30,017 bases of DNA from CALBPI01 sp039187375 (GTDB lineage: Bacteria > Pseudomonadota > Gammaproteobacteria > Steroidobacterales > Woeseiaceae): positions 1 through 30,017 of the forward strand of contig JBCCZN010000006.1 in the NCBI GenBank assembly GCA_039187375.1, given 5' to 3'. The first letter of the stretch is position 1; every line of letters begins with the position of its first letter. Position numbers and translations under genes: made by a program. This document shows, in pieces, positions 1 to 8,398 of this stretch. The notes under the pieces were generated by a model, which ran no database searches, had not been told where the DNA came from, and was given only the letters and a program-made list of their open reading frames with translations.

Positions 1-291
1 GTAGTGGTTGTAAACCGCAACCGACAACACGCGTTTGGCGCGCGCCTGTCCGATGACGTAGTCATCCAAAGTTGTGTTGATCTCGGCAGGCTTGGGCAGC
101 TTTTGGTGGCCCAGCTCTGAAGCCTCTTCCAGCTCCTCGCGGATGATATCGTTGCACAGCTCGACGCACTCATCACAAATGAACACCGACGGACCCGCAA
201 TCAGTTTGCGCACCTCGTGCTGGCTTTTACCGCAGAACGAGCAGTAAAGCAGTTTGCTGTCGTCGTTTTTGCCGCGCTTTTCGTCTGACAT
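1..291 (-). CDS. clpX: ClpX, ATPase subunit of ClpXP protease (N-terminal part only)
   Basis: This is the first 97 residues of the AAA+ unfoldase that recognises tagged or misfolded proteins and feeds them into ClpP in the cytoplasm. The visible part is the N-terminal zinc-binding domain: Cys17, Cys20, Cys39 and Cys42 form the four-cysteine site (CSFC and CDEC), followed by the linker and the start of the AAA+ module (LDDYVIGQARAKRVLSVAVYNHY). The gene is cut by the left window edge before the Walker A motif, so ATPase residues cannot be checked. The ATG at 291 gives the standard start MSDEKRGK. clpP lies 163 nt upstream on the same strand, the usual clpP-clpX order, and a promoter candidate of its own sits in that gap. 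Identification is very secure. Confidence 0.96.
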   Translation of the reverse strand, partial: MSDEKRGKNDDSKLLYCSFCGKSQHEVRKLIAGPSVFICDECVELCNDIIREELEEASELGHQKLPKPAEINTTLDDYVIGQARAKRVLSVAVYNHY

Positions 292-374
292 AAGTGACCT
301 TGGAGTCTCGCTTCACGACCTTGATATCGGCGCGCCCATCGCACACCTTAGTTTCAGACCGCTTTTCTTCCGGT

Positions 375-403
375 TATATAACATGCGTAGAAGATGGCCG
401 CAA
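375..403 (-). promoter_or_regulatory. Candidate sigma70 promoter for clpX
   Basis: On the minus strand a TTGCGG -35 element (398-403) and a TATATA -10 element (375-380) are separated by 17 nt. The TGT just before the -10 supplies an extended -10 TG. It would start transcription about 75-80 nt before clpX, within the clpP-clpX gap (292-454), which holds no gene. Assigned by eye from consensus only. Confidence 0.45.
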
Positions 404-454
404 AGCGCATTGACGCCGCCGCCAACTTCGTCACAAATTGGGTTTATTGGTTAA

Positions 455-1075
455 TTATTCCTGATTATTCATAGACTCAGGGCGGCTTTCGAGCACCGTA
501 TCAATCAACCCGTAGGATTTGGCCGCGTCCCCGCTCATGAAATTATCACGTTCGGTATCGTCTTGGATTTTCTCAACGGGCTGACCGGTGTGCTTGGCCA
601 TAATTTCGTTCAGCTTACGCTTCATTTCGAGAATTTCGCGGGCATGGATGTCGATATCCGTCGCTTGACCCTGAAAACCGGCGCTCGGCTGATGCACCAT
701 GATGCGAGAGTGGGGCAGCGCATAGCGCTTGCCGGCAGCCCCGCCGCACAGTAGCAGTGCACCCATACTGGCCGCCTGGCCAACGCAGATGGTGCTGACA
801 TCGCAGCGAATGAACTGCATCGTGTCGTAAATCGCGAGCCCTGCCGTGACCGCACCGCCCGGTGAGTTGATATAGAAATGAATGTCTTTGTCCGGATTCT
901 CCGACTCAAGAAACAACAACTGCGCCACGATCAGGTTAGCCATATGGTCTTCGACCGGTCCAACCATGAAAATGACCCGCTCTTTCAGCAGGCGCGAATA
1001 AATGTCATAAGATCGCTCGCCTCTTGCCGTCTGTTCGACGACCATCGGTACGAGATTCAATGCGGTGGGTGTCAT
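455..1075 (-). CDS. clpP: ClpP, ATP-dependent Clp protease proteolytic subunit
   Basis: This is the serine peptidase that assembles into a tetradecameric barrel and degrades proteins delivered by ClpX or ClpA. With the ATG at 1075 it is 206 residues, almost the same as the 207-residue E. coli protein. The catalytic triad is visible: Ser103 in GQAASMGA, His128 in MVHQP and Asp177 in TERDNF. The family signature QGQATDIDIHAREIL is also intact. A longer reading from a TTG at 1093 would add six residues; the ATG is preferred because GGAG lies about 12 nt upstream of it. The gene lies between tig and clpX, all on the minus strand, which is the classic proteostasis cluster. The 78-nt gap to tig contains a TATAGT box (1108-1113) but no convincing -35 and no clear sigma32 motif. 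Confidence 0.97.
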   Translation of the reverse strand: MTPTALNLVPMVVEQTARGERSYDIYSRLLKERVIFMVGPVEDHMANLIVAQLLFLESENPDKDIHFYINSPGGAVTAGLAIYDTMQFIRCDVSTICVGQAASMGALLLCGGAAGKRYALPHSRIMVHQPSAGFQGQATDIDIHAREILEMKRKLNEIMAKHTGQPVEKIQDDTERDNFMSGDAAKSYGLIDTVLESRPESMNNQE

Positions 1076-1153
1076 GGTAAGTTGACTCTCCAATTTGTCA
1101 TCTGGGAACTATACGCGCCATCAGCCGTCTGCGGCTAGCGGTTTGCGCACAGT

Positions 1154-2446
1154 TCAGCGTGCGTCCATGTATTCTCTGAAGCCCGATTTACGGGTTGTTT
1201 CGCTACCCCGCTCCCGCAGCGCATCCAAAGCCTGATCCTCGAGAACCATCGGTTCGATTTGCTGCAGGAATTGGCGGTCTCCACGATAATTTTCCAGCAG
1301 TGCTTCCGGATCTTCATAACCGGAAAACAGCTCTCGCATTTTCGCTTCAACCCGATCACTATCGAGCGTCAGCGACTCACTGCGAACGAACTCCTGCATC
1401 AACAACCCCACTTGCACGCGGCGCGTTGCACCTTCGCTGAAATTATCAATCGCCGGTGCGCGCTCCGGATCAGTAACGCCCAGGCGCTGCATTGCCTCCT
1501 GCTGCATCGATGCCGATTCTTGCTGTACCAACGCCTGCGGAACATCAATCTCATTCAGGCTGATCAGCTGATCCAGAATCTGCTGCTTGATGTCCGATGC
1601 CGTTTTGGTGGCCAGCTCGGCCGCCATATTCTTTTCGACCTCGGCACGCAATGAATTCACGTCTCCGTCATCAACACCGAAACTCTTAATGAACTCATCG
1701 TCTATCTCAGGCAGTTCGCGCTCATTCACAGCCGTGACCGTCGCATTGAACTGTGCGGTCTTACCGGCCAGATCGGCAGCTGGATAATCGTCCGGGTAGT
1801 TCACATCAAAGGTCTTGGACTCGCCGGTGCTCAAGCCATGCATGGCCTGATCGAAATCATCCAGCATTTGACCACCACCTAAAACAATGGGCACACCTGT
1901 ACCTTTGCCACTCTCGATGGGCTCACCATCCAGCGTGCCTTCGAAATCCGCGATGACTTGATCGCCGGCAGCTGCAGCGCGTGACACCGGTTGCCAATTG
2001 GCCTTTTGCTCGCGCAGATTCTCCAGCATGGCATCCACATCTGCCGCCTCGATCGTCACCTCAGGCACTTCCACCTTGATTTTGTCGAGATCCTTCAGCG
2101 AGATTTCCGGGAAAACCTCGAATACCGCGGTGTAGGCAAAATCGCCATTCTCGACGTCCGCCTCCGGTTCGATATTCGGCTGACTTGCCGGAATCAGTTT
2201 TTCTTGCTGTAACGCTTCGCTGTAGCTCGACTGCATCACATCGGAAATCACTTCCTGACGCACTTGAGCGCCGTAGCGCTGTCGGATGACCTTTGCCGGG
2301 ACCTTGCCCGGGCGAAAGCCCTCCAGTTTCGCGTTACGACCAACACGCTGTAGCCGATCCGCAATCTGACTATCGATTTCGCTCGCAGGCACCTGCACCC
2401 GCATACGTCGCTCCAGCGCACCGCTGGACTCAACAGACACCAACAT
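1154..2446 (-). CDS. tig: Trigger factor, ribosome-bound chaperone and prolyl isomerase
   Basis: Trigger factor binds the ribosome next to the tunnel exit and shields nascent chains; its middle domain is an FKBP-type prolyl isomerase. At 430 residues it is full length. The ribosome-docking signature GFRPGK is at residues 43-48 of the N-terminal domain, continuing into KVPAKVIRQRYG. The FKBP-like domain follows (about 150-250; DQVIADFEGTLDGEPIESG, then LSTGESKTFDV), and then the long helical C-terminal domain. The ATG at 2446 is preceded by an AAGAGAG ribosome binding site. tRNA-Leu lies 56 nt upstream on the same strand with no obvious terminator between, so the two may be co-transcribed, an arrangement also known from pseudomonads. 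ClpP follows downstream. Confidence 0.97.
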   Translation of the reverse strand: MLVSVESSGALERRMRVQVPASEIDSQIADRLQRVGRNAKLEGFRPGKVPAKVIRQRYGAQVRQEVISDVMQSSYSEALQQEKLIPASQPNIEPEADVENGDFAYTAVFEVFPEISLKDLDKIKVEVPEVTIEAADVDAMLENLREQKANWQPVSRAAAAGDQVIADFEGTLDGEPIESGKGTGVPIVLGGGQMLDDFDQAMHGLSTGESKTFDVNYPDDYPAADLAGKTAQFNATVTAVNERELPEIDDEFIKSFGVDDGDVNSLRAEVEKNMAAELATKTASDIKQQILDQLISLNEIDVPQALVQQESASMQQEAMQRLGVTDPERAPAIDNFSEGATRRVQVGLLMQEFVRSESLTLDSDRVEAKMRELFSGYEDPEALLENYRGDRQFLQQIEPMVLEDQALDALRERGSETTRKSGFREYMDAR

Positions 2447-2502
2447 TGAGTTCTCTCTTGATCATGTCATCAGGGAAACAATCGGCACGCGAAGACCAAA
2501 AC

Positions 2503-2587
<85 letters not shown>

Positions 2588-2613
2588 AAGCGTCAGCCCG
2601 TGCCAAGCCGATC

Positions 2614-2619
2614 AGGATA
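2614..2619 (-). promoter_or_regulatory. Possible extended -10 promoter for tRNA-Leu (and tig)
   Basis: TATCCT preceded by TGC reads as an extended -10 box about 27 nt before the mature 5' end of tRNA-Leu, followed by a GC-rich discriminator as is common for stable RNA promoters. The matching -35 position (ATGCCT, 2637-2642) is a poor match and lies inside the 3' end of the HDOD gene. Weak support. Confidence 0.3.
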
Positions 2620-2622
2620 GCA

Positions 2623-3471
2623 TTAATCGACAATCAAGGCATCCGCTGATGAGCGGGCATCCGGATTGCAGCAAGTGCGTCGAAATTTGTCCAAATCGAC
2701 AGAACTGACCGACAAGCTCTGCACCCAGGCCAACTCCGGCAGCGGTGCGTCAGGCTCAAGACCGCTGAGTACGTCAACGCTGGCTAGCACCGCGCTGACG
2801 GGATTCTCATCATAAGCACCCTGCTCCAGCGCACTGAATGCGGCGACGATGGCTTTCGGCAGATTCCAGTGCGATGCGATCGTCGCGGCCAGTCCGACAA
2901 TCGACGCATCGATGGGCTCATCGATGTGTACCAGAATGCTGTTAGGTTGTGCCGGCAACACCGCCAGCGCGTTACCCAGATCGCGCGGTCGCAGTACCGC
3001 CAGCGCCAACAAGCCCAGTTGCCCACACAAACCAGCGGTATGGCATAGCGTGCGTTGGTCTAGCGGCAACATCGCCAGGCGCGCCAGCTGCTCGCTTTGC
3101 TCCGATCTGCGAATCGCAGCGTACCAGAACGTGTTCGGATTGAATTGCGGACAGGCAGTGGTATCGAAACTGCGGTCCATCGCCAGTGCCAACGCCATGG
3201 TGCGCACTGTATCCACACCAAGCACCCGGTTAATCACCTCGCGCATGCCGGAGACTGGCTCCCTGAGCGCGAAATAGGCTGAATTGGCGACCCCGATCAG
3301 GCGTGCAGCAATCGCGGGATCACCGCTGACCACATCGGCCACCTCATTGCCGGTGATGAACTCGTCGGCGAACGTCTGAATGATTCTCAGGCCAATGTCC
3401 GGCAGCGGGGGCAACAAATCGATGTCATCGACATCGAAAACGTTGGTCTCGGTTGGTCGAATGACCGACAT
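2623..3471 (-). CDS. HDOD-domain signalling protein
   Basis: This is a 282-residue protein made almost entirely of an HDOD domain, a degenerate HD-type helical fold that usually lacks hydrolase activity and acts as a protein or nucleotide interaction module in signalling. Typical HDOD features are the opening LLPPLPDIGLRI (about residues 19-30), DPAIAARLIGVANSAYF (51-67) and the VLGVDTVRTMALALA helix (83-97). The metal-binding His-Asp pair of true HD enzymes is not apparent at CGQLGLLAL. No DNA-binding, receiver or GGDEF/EAL domain is attached. The ATG at 3471 is chosen over a GTG at 3498 because AGGTGA (3476-3481) sits immediately upstream. It follows the minor pilin operon after an 84-nt gap on the same strand, so read-through is possible. 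The specific role is unknown; a link to pilus or c-di-GMP control is only inference. Confidence 0.85.
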   Translation of the reverse strand: MSVIRPTETNVFDVDDIDLLPPLPDIGLRIIQTFADEFITGNEVADVVSGDPAIAARLIGVANSAYFALREPVSGMREVINRVLGVDTVRTMALALAMDRSFDTTACPQFNPNTFWYAAIRRSEQSEQLARLAMLPLDQRTLCHTAGLCGQLGLLALAVLRPRDLGNALAVLPAQPNSILVHIDEPIDASIVGLAATIASHWNLPKAIVAAFSALEQGAYDENPVSAVLASVDVLSGLEPDAPLPELAWVQSLSVSSVDLDKFRRTCCNPDARSSADALIVD

Positions 3472-3534
3472 ACTTTCACCTGCTCGCACGCGCTCCACTC
3501 GTGCTTGCTAGCGACCAATGTCAGCAAAGCTTTC

Positions 3535-3549
3535 GCGCCGCTCCGGCGC
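3535..3549 (-). other. GC-rich hairpin between pilE-like and HDOD genes
   Basis: GCGCCG and CGGCGC form a perfect 6-bp stem around a 3-nt loop just after the pilE-like stop codon. The minus-strand sequence that follows (GAAAGCTTTG) is not a U-tract, so this is not a convincing Rho-independent terminator. It may attenuate read-through or protect the 3' end of the pilin mRNA. Confidence 0.35.
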
Positions 3550-3555
3550 AGCCCG

Positions 3556-4008
3556 TTACCAACAGTTGTTGGCGTCGGCGTTCGTTCCCAGTGAGCCCTG
3601 TAAGCCCGTACTGGTGATTCGCAACACACCGCAAACCCCGTCAGCCGCCTGTGCTCCCTGCGGTACCGCTTGCAACGTGTAATTGGTTGCATTGATGCCA
3701 CCGACGGCACTGACGATATAGAACCCCTCGTTGGAGTTTGCCGGCAGCACGACGTTGCAGTTGGCATCGTTATAGGCACTAAAACGCGTGTAGCAACGCT
3801 CCAATGCCTGCTGTGTGCGCAACAGCATAGACTTTCCATCGGTACGACGGGTCTTCATCATCTGATCCTGAAAGCCTGGCACCGCAATCGACGCGAGAAT
3901 CGCAACAATCACGACAACCAGCAACAACTCAACCAGGGTCAAACCTGCCATCCGGGAGGGGTTCAGCGCGGCACCGACGGTGCCGCGACGTGTCGGAAGA
4001 CTGATCAA
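3556..4008 (-). CDS. pilE: PilE-like type IV minor pilin
   Basis: This is a prepilin of 150 residues. The prepilin peptidase site is SRMAG|LTLVELLLVVVIVAILASIAVPGF: Gly at -1, Leu at +1 (Phe is more usual) and Glu at +5, followed by the hydrophobic helix that anchors pilins in the inner membrane and packs in the fibre core. The C-terminal globular part has four cysteines, with the last pair (VCGVL and NNCW) fitting a disulphide-bounded D-region. I choose a TTG start at 4008, which overlaps the pilY1 stop as TTGA and has GGAGG eight nucleotides upstream (4017-4021); this gives a 22-residue leader. An ATG at 4023 would give a 27-residue leader and lacks such spacing. Position last in fimT-pilV-pilW-pilX-pilY1-pilE supports minor pilin PilE rather than the major subunit PilA. 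Confidence 0.85.
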   Translation of the reverse strand: MISLPTRRGTVGAALNPSRMAGLTLVELLLVVVIVAILASIAVPGFQDQMMKTRRTDGKSMLLRTQQALERCYTRFSAYNDANCNVVLPANSNEGFYIVSAVGGINATNYTLQAVPQGAQAADGVCGVLRITSTGLQGSLGTNADANNCW

Positions 4009-7000
4009 CGCATCTGCCTCCATGACATACGGCCCGCATCACTCGCACCGCGTTCGGAAATACCGATCATTCGACCGCTAGAGCCACTGACCAACTTGAC
4101 CTCATCATTGTTGGCGCCAACCCCGGTGATAATCGCCGGCGTTTTGATCGTGTTGATATCCGGCGCCAACCCTGACGGCGGTACCCGCTGCGTGCTGCCA
4201 TCAGGCAGTGTGATGTCGACCCAATCGCTATCGTCAAATTGCGCATTACGATCCAGGTCGAATACCGCGTAGTCAAGCCGGCCGCCATCAAACGTATTGA
4301 GTTCCATCAGCCAGCTATCACCGCCAAATGCGCACGGATCTTCGGCCGGAATCAGTGTGACGAAAATCACCCGGTCACCGCGCACCAATGCGCGCGTGGT
4401 GACCCGTTCACCCTGACCGCCAGGCCCACCGAAACCACCGTCCCAAACCAGATCCATATACCAACCGCGCTCAGACGGTGTGCGCTCGTTGTCGGTGACC
4501 GCGCGCACACGCAAATCGCCTGCAGACACTTCTGCAAGAATTTGTTGTTGCAACAACTCGGCACGCCCGCTGATTTTCTGAGCGTTGTCGACAATACCGT
4601 AGAATGTCTCGATGTCTGGATTAGGCGGCACAACGTTGTCATTCACAGCATAGAATGCACCGGTGCCAAAGAACACCATCGGGAACCCATCATCGCCGGT
4701 CGCCGATGCCAGCGGCGCGGTAATCGACTGACGCTGACCGTTGCGGTCTCGAGCCACAAACAGAGGCAACGGCGTGCTACCCGAGCGTAGCGCCGTGGGT
4801 GGACGCCAATCATTGACGTTAGTGCCCTCGAGATCGAAGCGCCAGACATTGCCTTCGGTATCGCCAACATAAACACGATCCGCTACGCGGTCCCCGTTCA
4901 AGTCCGTAACGAGTGGCTGACCCAACTCCCCGCTATTGGGCGTTGTCAGCGTCTTGAAAACGCCACCATCGGCAATGTCGATAATCCAGATCTTGCCATC
5001 CGGTTTGCCAGTGTCGTAACCACTGGTCACAACCGCGCCGAAACGGCCATTCGGCAGCGGCACAATCGCAGGCTGACCGATCGTGTAACCCATATCCGGG
5101 TGCGAGAACTCCCACAACACGTCATCACGGTTCATGCTGTCCGGGTTGGTGATATCCAGCGCGAAAACACTCTTGCCCCCTGCGCCGGTGGTGCCTACCA
5201 CTACCGTATGCCAGGCCGAATTGAACCAGGCATCGGAAATGCGCGGGCTGCCATCGACATAGTATTGATGCGAGTAGGTTGGCAGCGTCAGCTTGTAAAT
5301 ATCTTCAATTGCGGCGTTTGGCACATAGGCGAATAGTTCCTCACCACCACTGCTGGATGCGCTGGCCTCGAAGCCGTGCATCATGCCGTCATTGGCGGAC
5401 ACAACCACCATCGGCGAGCGATTTTGATACGCCGCAGAGCGCCGGAATGTCGTGTAGTCCTCACCAGCACCTTCGCCTGCGAACGCCGTCGACTGATCCA
5501 ATACCGCGTAACCGAAATCCTGCTTGTGAATGAACTGCGGGTCCGAATTAATGATGTCGCCCAAACGGCTGTCACGCTCGCGATACGGTCCGCCATTCTG
5601 GAATTCATCATCCCGCTCGCCCATCAGGTAGTCGCGACGTTGGCGCGCAATCCCAGCCGACACACGCGGACCACCCGTCGGATTGGTACGCAAGAAATTG
5701 CGTTGTGCCGAGTCGAGGTTGTTCCATCGGAACCAGCGCCCTGTTGTCGAGACTTCTGAGCCCTCATCGCCCGAGGACGGCGATTGAATGGTCAACACCG
5801 TGCGACTTCTTGCCTGCGAATCTGTCAACAGATCCAGCTTCTCCGCTGCGCTCCAGAGTGGATTGGGTTCGATCGAACCGTCCAGATTGATCTTGAACGC
5901 TTTGATGTCACCACTCCAGCGACTGCTGTCGAACGAGCCCTGGAACACCAGGGTATCGGCACCCAGTCGTGTCGAGTTTGCGGCGACCGCACTGGCCGAG
6001 CTGCGCAGCTCTTCTGCGATGTCGGCGAACGCCTGTGTCAGACTCTCCGCGAGCTGGCTGGCGTTGCCCTCCAGATAGTAGTTGTCCGGTCGGTCAAACG
6101 TCTGATCAAAACGACGGCGCGAACCGAAAGTCGTCAACGTATCGCCGGTGGTGCTGTACCAATCGACGGGAATGGTCGCGACCGTATCGGGATCGAAGTC
6201 TTCCGGTTTTTCAAAGCCACCGTATTTGGCTGCCATGTAATACTGATTGAACGGTGTGGCGGCAAGGCTCTGCGCTTCCAGTACATCAACCCAATAGGTC
6301 GAAGCATACTGATCACCAGGAATATCCGGTCGCAAATCTTCGGTGTTGGCATGCCAGGCCATCGCGGCGATGTAGGCTGAGTTTTGCAGTCCGGAGAATG
6401 GCGTGGCGATGCCGATGCCCTCAAGCGAGGCGATTCTTGCGAGGTCCTGCGACACGTTTAACGTATTGTCGGCTGCGACTGCTGGCGGCACTGCCGGTTC
6501 CTGATTGCGATTGCTGGTGCCCGGCAGGTTTTTGTCACGGTGGGTATAGATATCGCCGATACCCAGCATCACGTTTTTCTGGCAGGCAAATTCAATCGGA
6601 TCGTTCCAATTCTCAATAACCGGGAAGCCGTCGGCGCCCGTGTTTGGATTGACCCCCGTATTACCCGGCATGGCCGAGTACTGTGGGACATTACCCTGAT
6701 TTTTCAGATAACGAAGTCCGGAGTAGTACAGCTCGCTCACCGGATCGAATGACTTATGGTTACCGCCGTTGAGCTGACCAAATTTATTGATATAGTTGAT
6801 GAAGCCACTGTTGGTAATACTGATGCCGAATCGTGCCGATGTTGCAGACGCATCGTCCGGTCTCGGGTTGACGTATTGAACACCGGTGTCCGGGTCCCAT
6901 TCCGGATTGGGATTCGGTACCAACCCGCCATTTTCAATAAAGGCTGTCTGTCCGACAAAGTCCTGGCGCGCGCGCAAGACCGCGCCATCGCGGTAGATAT

Positions 7001-7826
7001 TTGAATCCAACAGATAACCGAAAATACCGTAACGGATGTCTTCTGAATATTGCTGCACCAGACCTTCCGGCTTGAAACGACCGCCGTCATATTCAATGCA
7101 GTTATCTTCCAGGAGACCATTGACGCAGACAGCGACCCGAACTGCTAACTCGTTCGTAACCGACGGAATGAACGGACTGCCCGGGACATAATCGGTCACC
7201 GATGAACTCGTATTGTCGTTATCGAGTCGAAATCGCATCCGATTGCCAAGACCGGCGATACGCATGCGTATAAAGCCGGCAGAGAATGGCGTTGCGCCGG
7301 AGACCAATGCACTGTCAGTGCCTGAAGCAGGGATACGCCGATTGGGATAAATGCCGCTGCCGCCCTGACCGCTGTGGCGGGCTTTTTCCAACCAGGTTTC
7401 ACTGGCGGTATCGCGCACCCGCAAACCACCGGTCAGTACCTTTCGGAACGGGTCGATCGTCTGAGTCGCCGCCCAGTTCAGAAAGTTACCGCTCCAATGC
7501 CCGGCACACACATGCCCGACAGCTGCGCCAACCGGAATAAAGTGCTGTTCGTCTCGATTGGTGCTGTGGACGTAGTCGTAACATTTATCAGAATCGAAGT
7601 AGCCGTAGAATTCCTGAGCCGGCGTATAGTTGCCCTGACTCGAGACACTGTTGATCGTCGGCCACTCGACTGACGGCACCAATAACAGGTTACCGGGCAC
7701 ATCGCCTGCGCCGAGAAACAGCGGCACCTGCGCCACCTGCGCCTGTGCTGGCAAGGCGAATGCCAATGACAAAACCAACGCAGTTACGCGCGGCAATCGC
7801 TTCGAAAGAGAGATATAGCTGTTCAT
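4005..7826 (-). CDS. pilY1: PilY1, type IV pilus tip-associated adhesin and biogenesis factor
   Basis: PilY1 sits on the minor pilin complex at the pilus tip and influences extension, retraction and surface sensing. The protein is 1273 residues from the ATG at 7826; a GTG at 7847 would add seven. A Sec signal peptide ends near ALPAQA|Q (residue 29-30). GYFDSDKCYDY (75-85) resembles a motif I recall from other PilY1 proteins. The C-terminal half, from about residue 753 (LGDIINSDPQF, VVSANDGMMHGFEA, YVDGSPRISDAWF, TSGYDTGKPDGKIWIIDI), is the PilC/PilY1 beta-propeller. An EF-hand-like calcium loop, DLNGDRVAD at 975-983, has Asp, Asn, Asp, Val, Asp at alternating positions, as in Pseudomonas PilY1. 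A second acidic stretch, DLDRNAQFDDSD, lies near the C terminus. A VWA MIDAS motif (DxSxS) is not visible. It is preceded by pilX and coupled to the pilE-like gene. Confidence 0.95.
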   Translation of the reverse strand: MNSYISLSKRLPRVTALVLSLAFALPAQAQVAQVPLFLGAGDVPGNLLLVPSVEWPTINSVSSQGNYTPAQEFYGYFDSDKCYDYVHSTNRDEQHFIPVGAAVGHVCAGHWSGNFLNWAATQTIDPFRKVLTGGLRVRDTASETWLEKARHSGQGGSGIYPNRRIPASGTDSALVSGATPFSAGFIRMRIAGLGNRMRFRLDNDNTSSSVTDYVPGSPFIPSVTNELAVRVAVCVNGLLEDNCIEYDGGRFKPEGLVQQYSEDIRYGIFGYLLDSNIYRDGAVLRARQDFVGQTAFIENGGLVPNPNPEWDPDTGVQYVNPRPDDASATSARFGISITNSGFINYINKFGQLNGGNHKSFDPVSELYYSGLRYLKNQGNVPQYSAMPGNTGVNPNTGADGFPVIENWNDPIEFACQKNVMLGIGDIYTHRDKNLPGTSNRNQEPAVPPAVAADNTLNVSQDLARIASLEGIGIATPFSGLQNSAYIAAMAWHANTEDLRPDIPGDQYASTYWVDVLEAQSLAATPFNQYYMAAKYGGFEKPEDFDPDTVATIPVDWYSTTGDTLTTFGSRRRFDQTFDRPDNYYLEGNASQLAESLTQAFADIAEELRSSASAVAANSTRLGADTLVFQGSFDSSRWSGDIKAFKINLDGSIEPNPLWSAAEKLDLLTDSQARSRTVLTIQSPSSGDEGSEVSTTGRWFRWNNLDSAQRNFLRTNPTGGPRVSAGIARQRRDYLMGERDDEFQNGGPYRERDSRLGDIINSDPQFIHKQDFGYAVLDQSTAFAGEGAGEDYTTFRRSAAYQNRSPMVVVSANDGMMHGFEASASSSGGEELFAYVPNAAIEDIYKLTLPTYSHQYYVDGSPRISDAWFNSAWHTVVVGTTGAGGKSVFALDITNPDSMNRDDVLWEFSHPDMGYTIGQPAIVPLPNGRFGAVVTSGYDTGKPDGKIWIIDIADGGVFKTLTTPNSGELGQPLVTDLNGDRVADRVYVGDTEGNVWRFDLEGTNVNDWRPPTALRSGSTPLPLFVARDRNGQRQSITAPLASATGDDGFPMVFFGTGAFYAVNDNVVPPNPDIETFYGIVDNAQKISGRAELLQQQILAEVSAGDLRVRAVTDNERTPSERGWYMDLVWDGGFGGPGGQGERVTTRALVRGDRVIFVTLIPAEDPCAFGGDSWLMELNTFDGGRLDYAVFDLDRNAQFDDSDWVDITLPDGSTQRVPPSGLAPDINTIKTPAIITGVGANNDEVKLVSGSSGRMIGISERGASDAGRMSWRQMR
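4017..4021 (-). promoter_or_regulatory. Ribosome binding site deciding the pilE-like TTG start
   Basis: GGAGG on the minus strand lies 8 nt before the TTG at 4008, inside the last codons of pilY1. The TTG overlaps the pilY1 TGA, which is typical of translational coupling. Confidence 0.55.
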
Positions 7827-7846
7827 GATGCTTATTCCGTTCAGCA

Positions 7847-8398
7847 CTAGGGTCTGCGGTAGACACTACTCAACACAACCGAGGTCAATGGATCGCCCGC
7901 CTCGTCGACGGCGCCGCCATAACCTACGGCTGTAATTCTGTAAAAGGAGATATCACCGACCGCGGTTCCGGCTTCAATTTCCGTCCCCGGCGGTGCGGCC
8001 GTAGTCAATTTTTCGATGTAATAACGCGGCGCCTGTGCGGTGCCGGCAACGGTGCGTGGATAGGTCACAAATCCCGCTCCATTGGTTGGCGTGTAGCTTT
8101 GCCAAGTGGGGCGGTTGGGTGAGTTGAGCACGTAATGACCATTGGTATCATCGAAATCGGGCAGGTTAACCGTCGTCGCCAGATAATCTTCCGCTTCACG
8201 CAACGCCGCCTCGGCTGACTGGAACCCTAGGTTGTAATCGCGTGTGTTCCCCGCCATGCGTTCCTGCATCGTTGCGCTCTTCATTGATGAAGTGCTTAGC
8301 AACGACATCAACACAAGAAAAATCAACGCAACAACCAATGCGGCCCCAGACTGGCCAGCGCGTTTGTTGAATTGACGAATATTCACGTGATCGCTCAT
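7847..8398 (-). CDS. pilX: PilX, type IV pilus minor pilin (GspK-like tip subunit)
   Basis: This 183-residue protein has the PilX N-terminal layout: an 18-residue leader ending QSG, then AALVVALIFLVLMSLLSTSSMKSATMQERMAGN. The mature protein has Val rather than Glu at +5, the hallmark of PilX/GspK-type subunits, which sit at the tip because no subunit above must be contacted. The QERMAGNTRDYNLGFQSAEAALREAE segment is characteristic of the family. The remaining C-terminal half is the globular region. The start codon overlaps the pilW stop by 4 nt (ATGA), and its own stop touches the upstream GTG option of pilY1, so the operon is translationally coupled. Confidence 0.92.
   Translation of the reverse strand: MSDHVNIRQFNKRAGQSGAALVVALIFLVLMSLLSTSSMKSATMQERMAGNTRDYNLGFQSAEAALREAEDYLATTVNLPDFDDTNGHYVLNSPNRPTWQSYTPTNGAGFVTYPRTVAGTAQAPRYYIEKLTTAAPPGTEIEAGTAVGDISFYRITAVGYGGAVDEAGDPLTSVVLSSVYRRP

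Noticed and set aside
254..454. Plus-strand open frame of 66 codons over the clpX start and the clpP-clpX gap
   Set aside because: It overlaps the secure clpX N terminus on the opposite strand, has no family-like features, and lies over the candidate clpX promoter.
1123..1136. AGCCG/CGGCT hairpin between tig and clpP as a terminator
   Set aside because: The stem is only five pairs and the minus-strand sequence after it is GATGGCGCG, with no U-run.
3670..4272. 200-codon plus-strand open frame opposite the pilE-like gene and pilY1
   Set aside because: It is antisense to two well-supported genes, and its His/Arg/Asn-rich composition is that of a shadow frame in GC-rich DNA.
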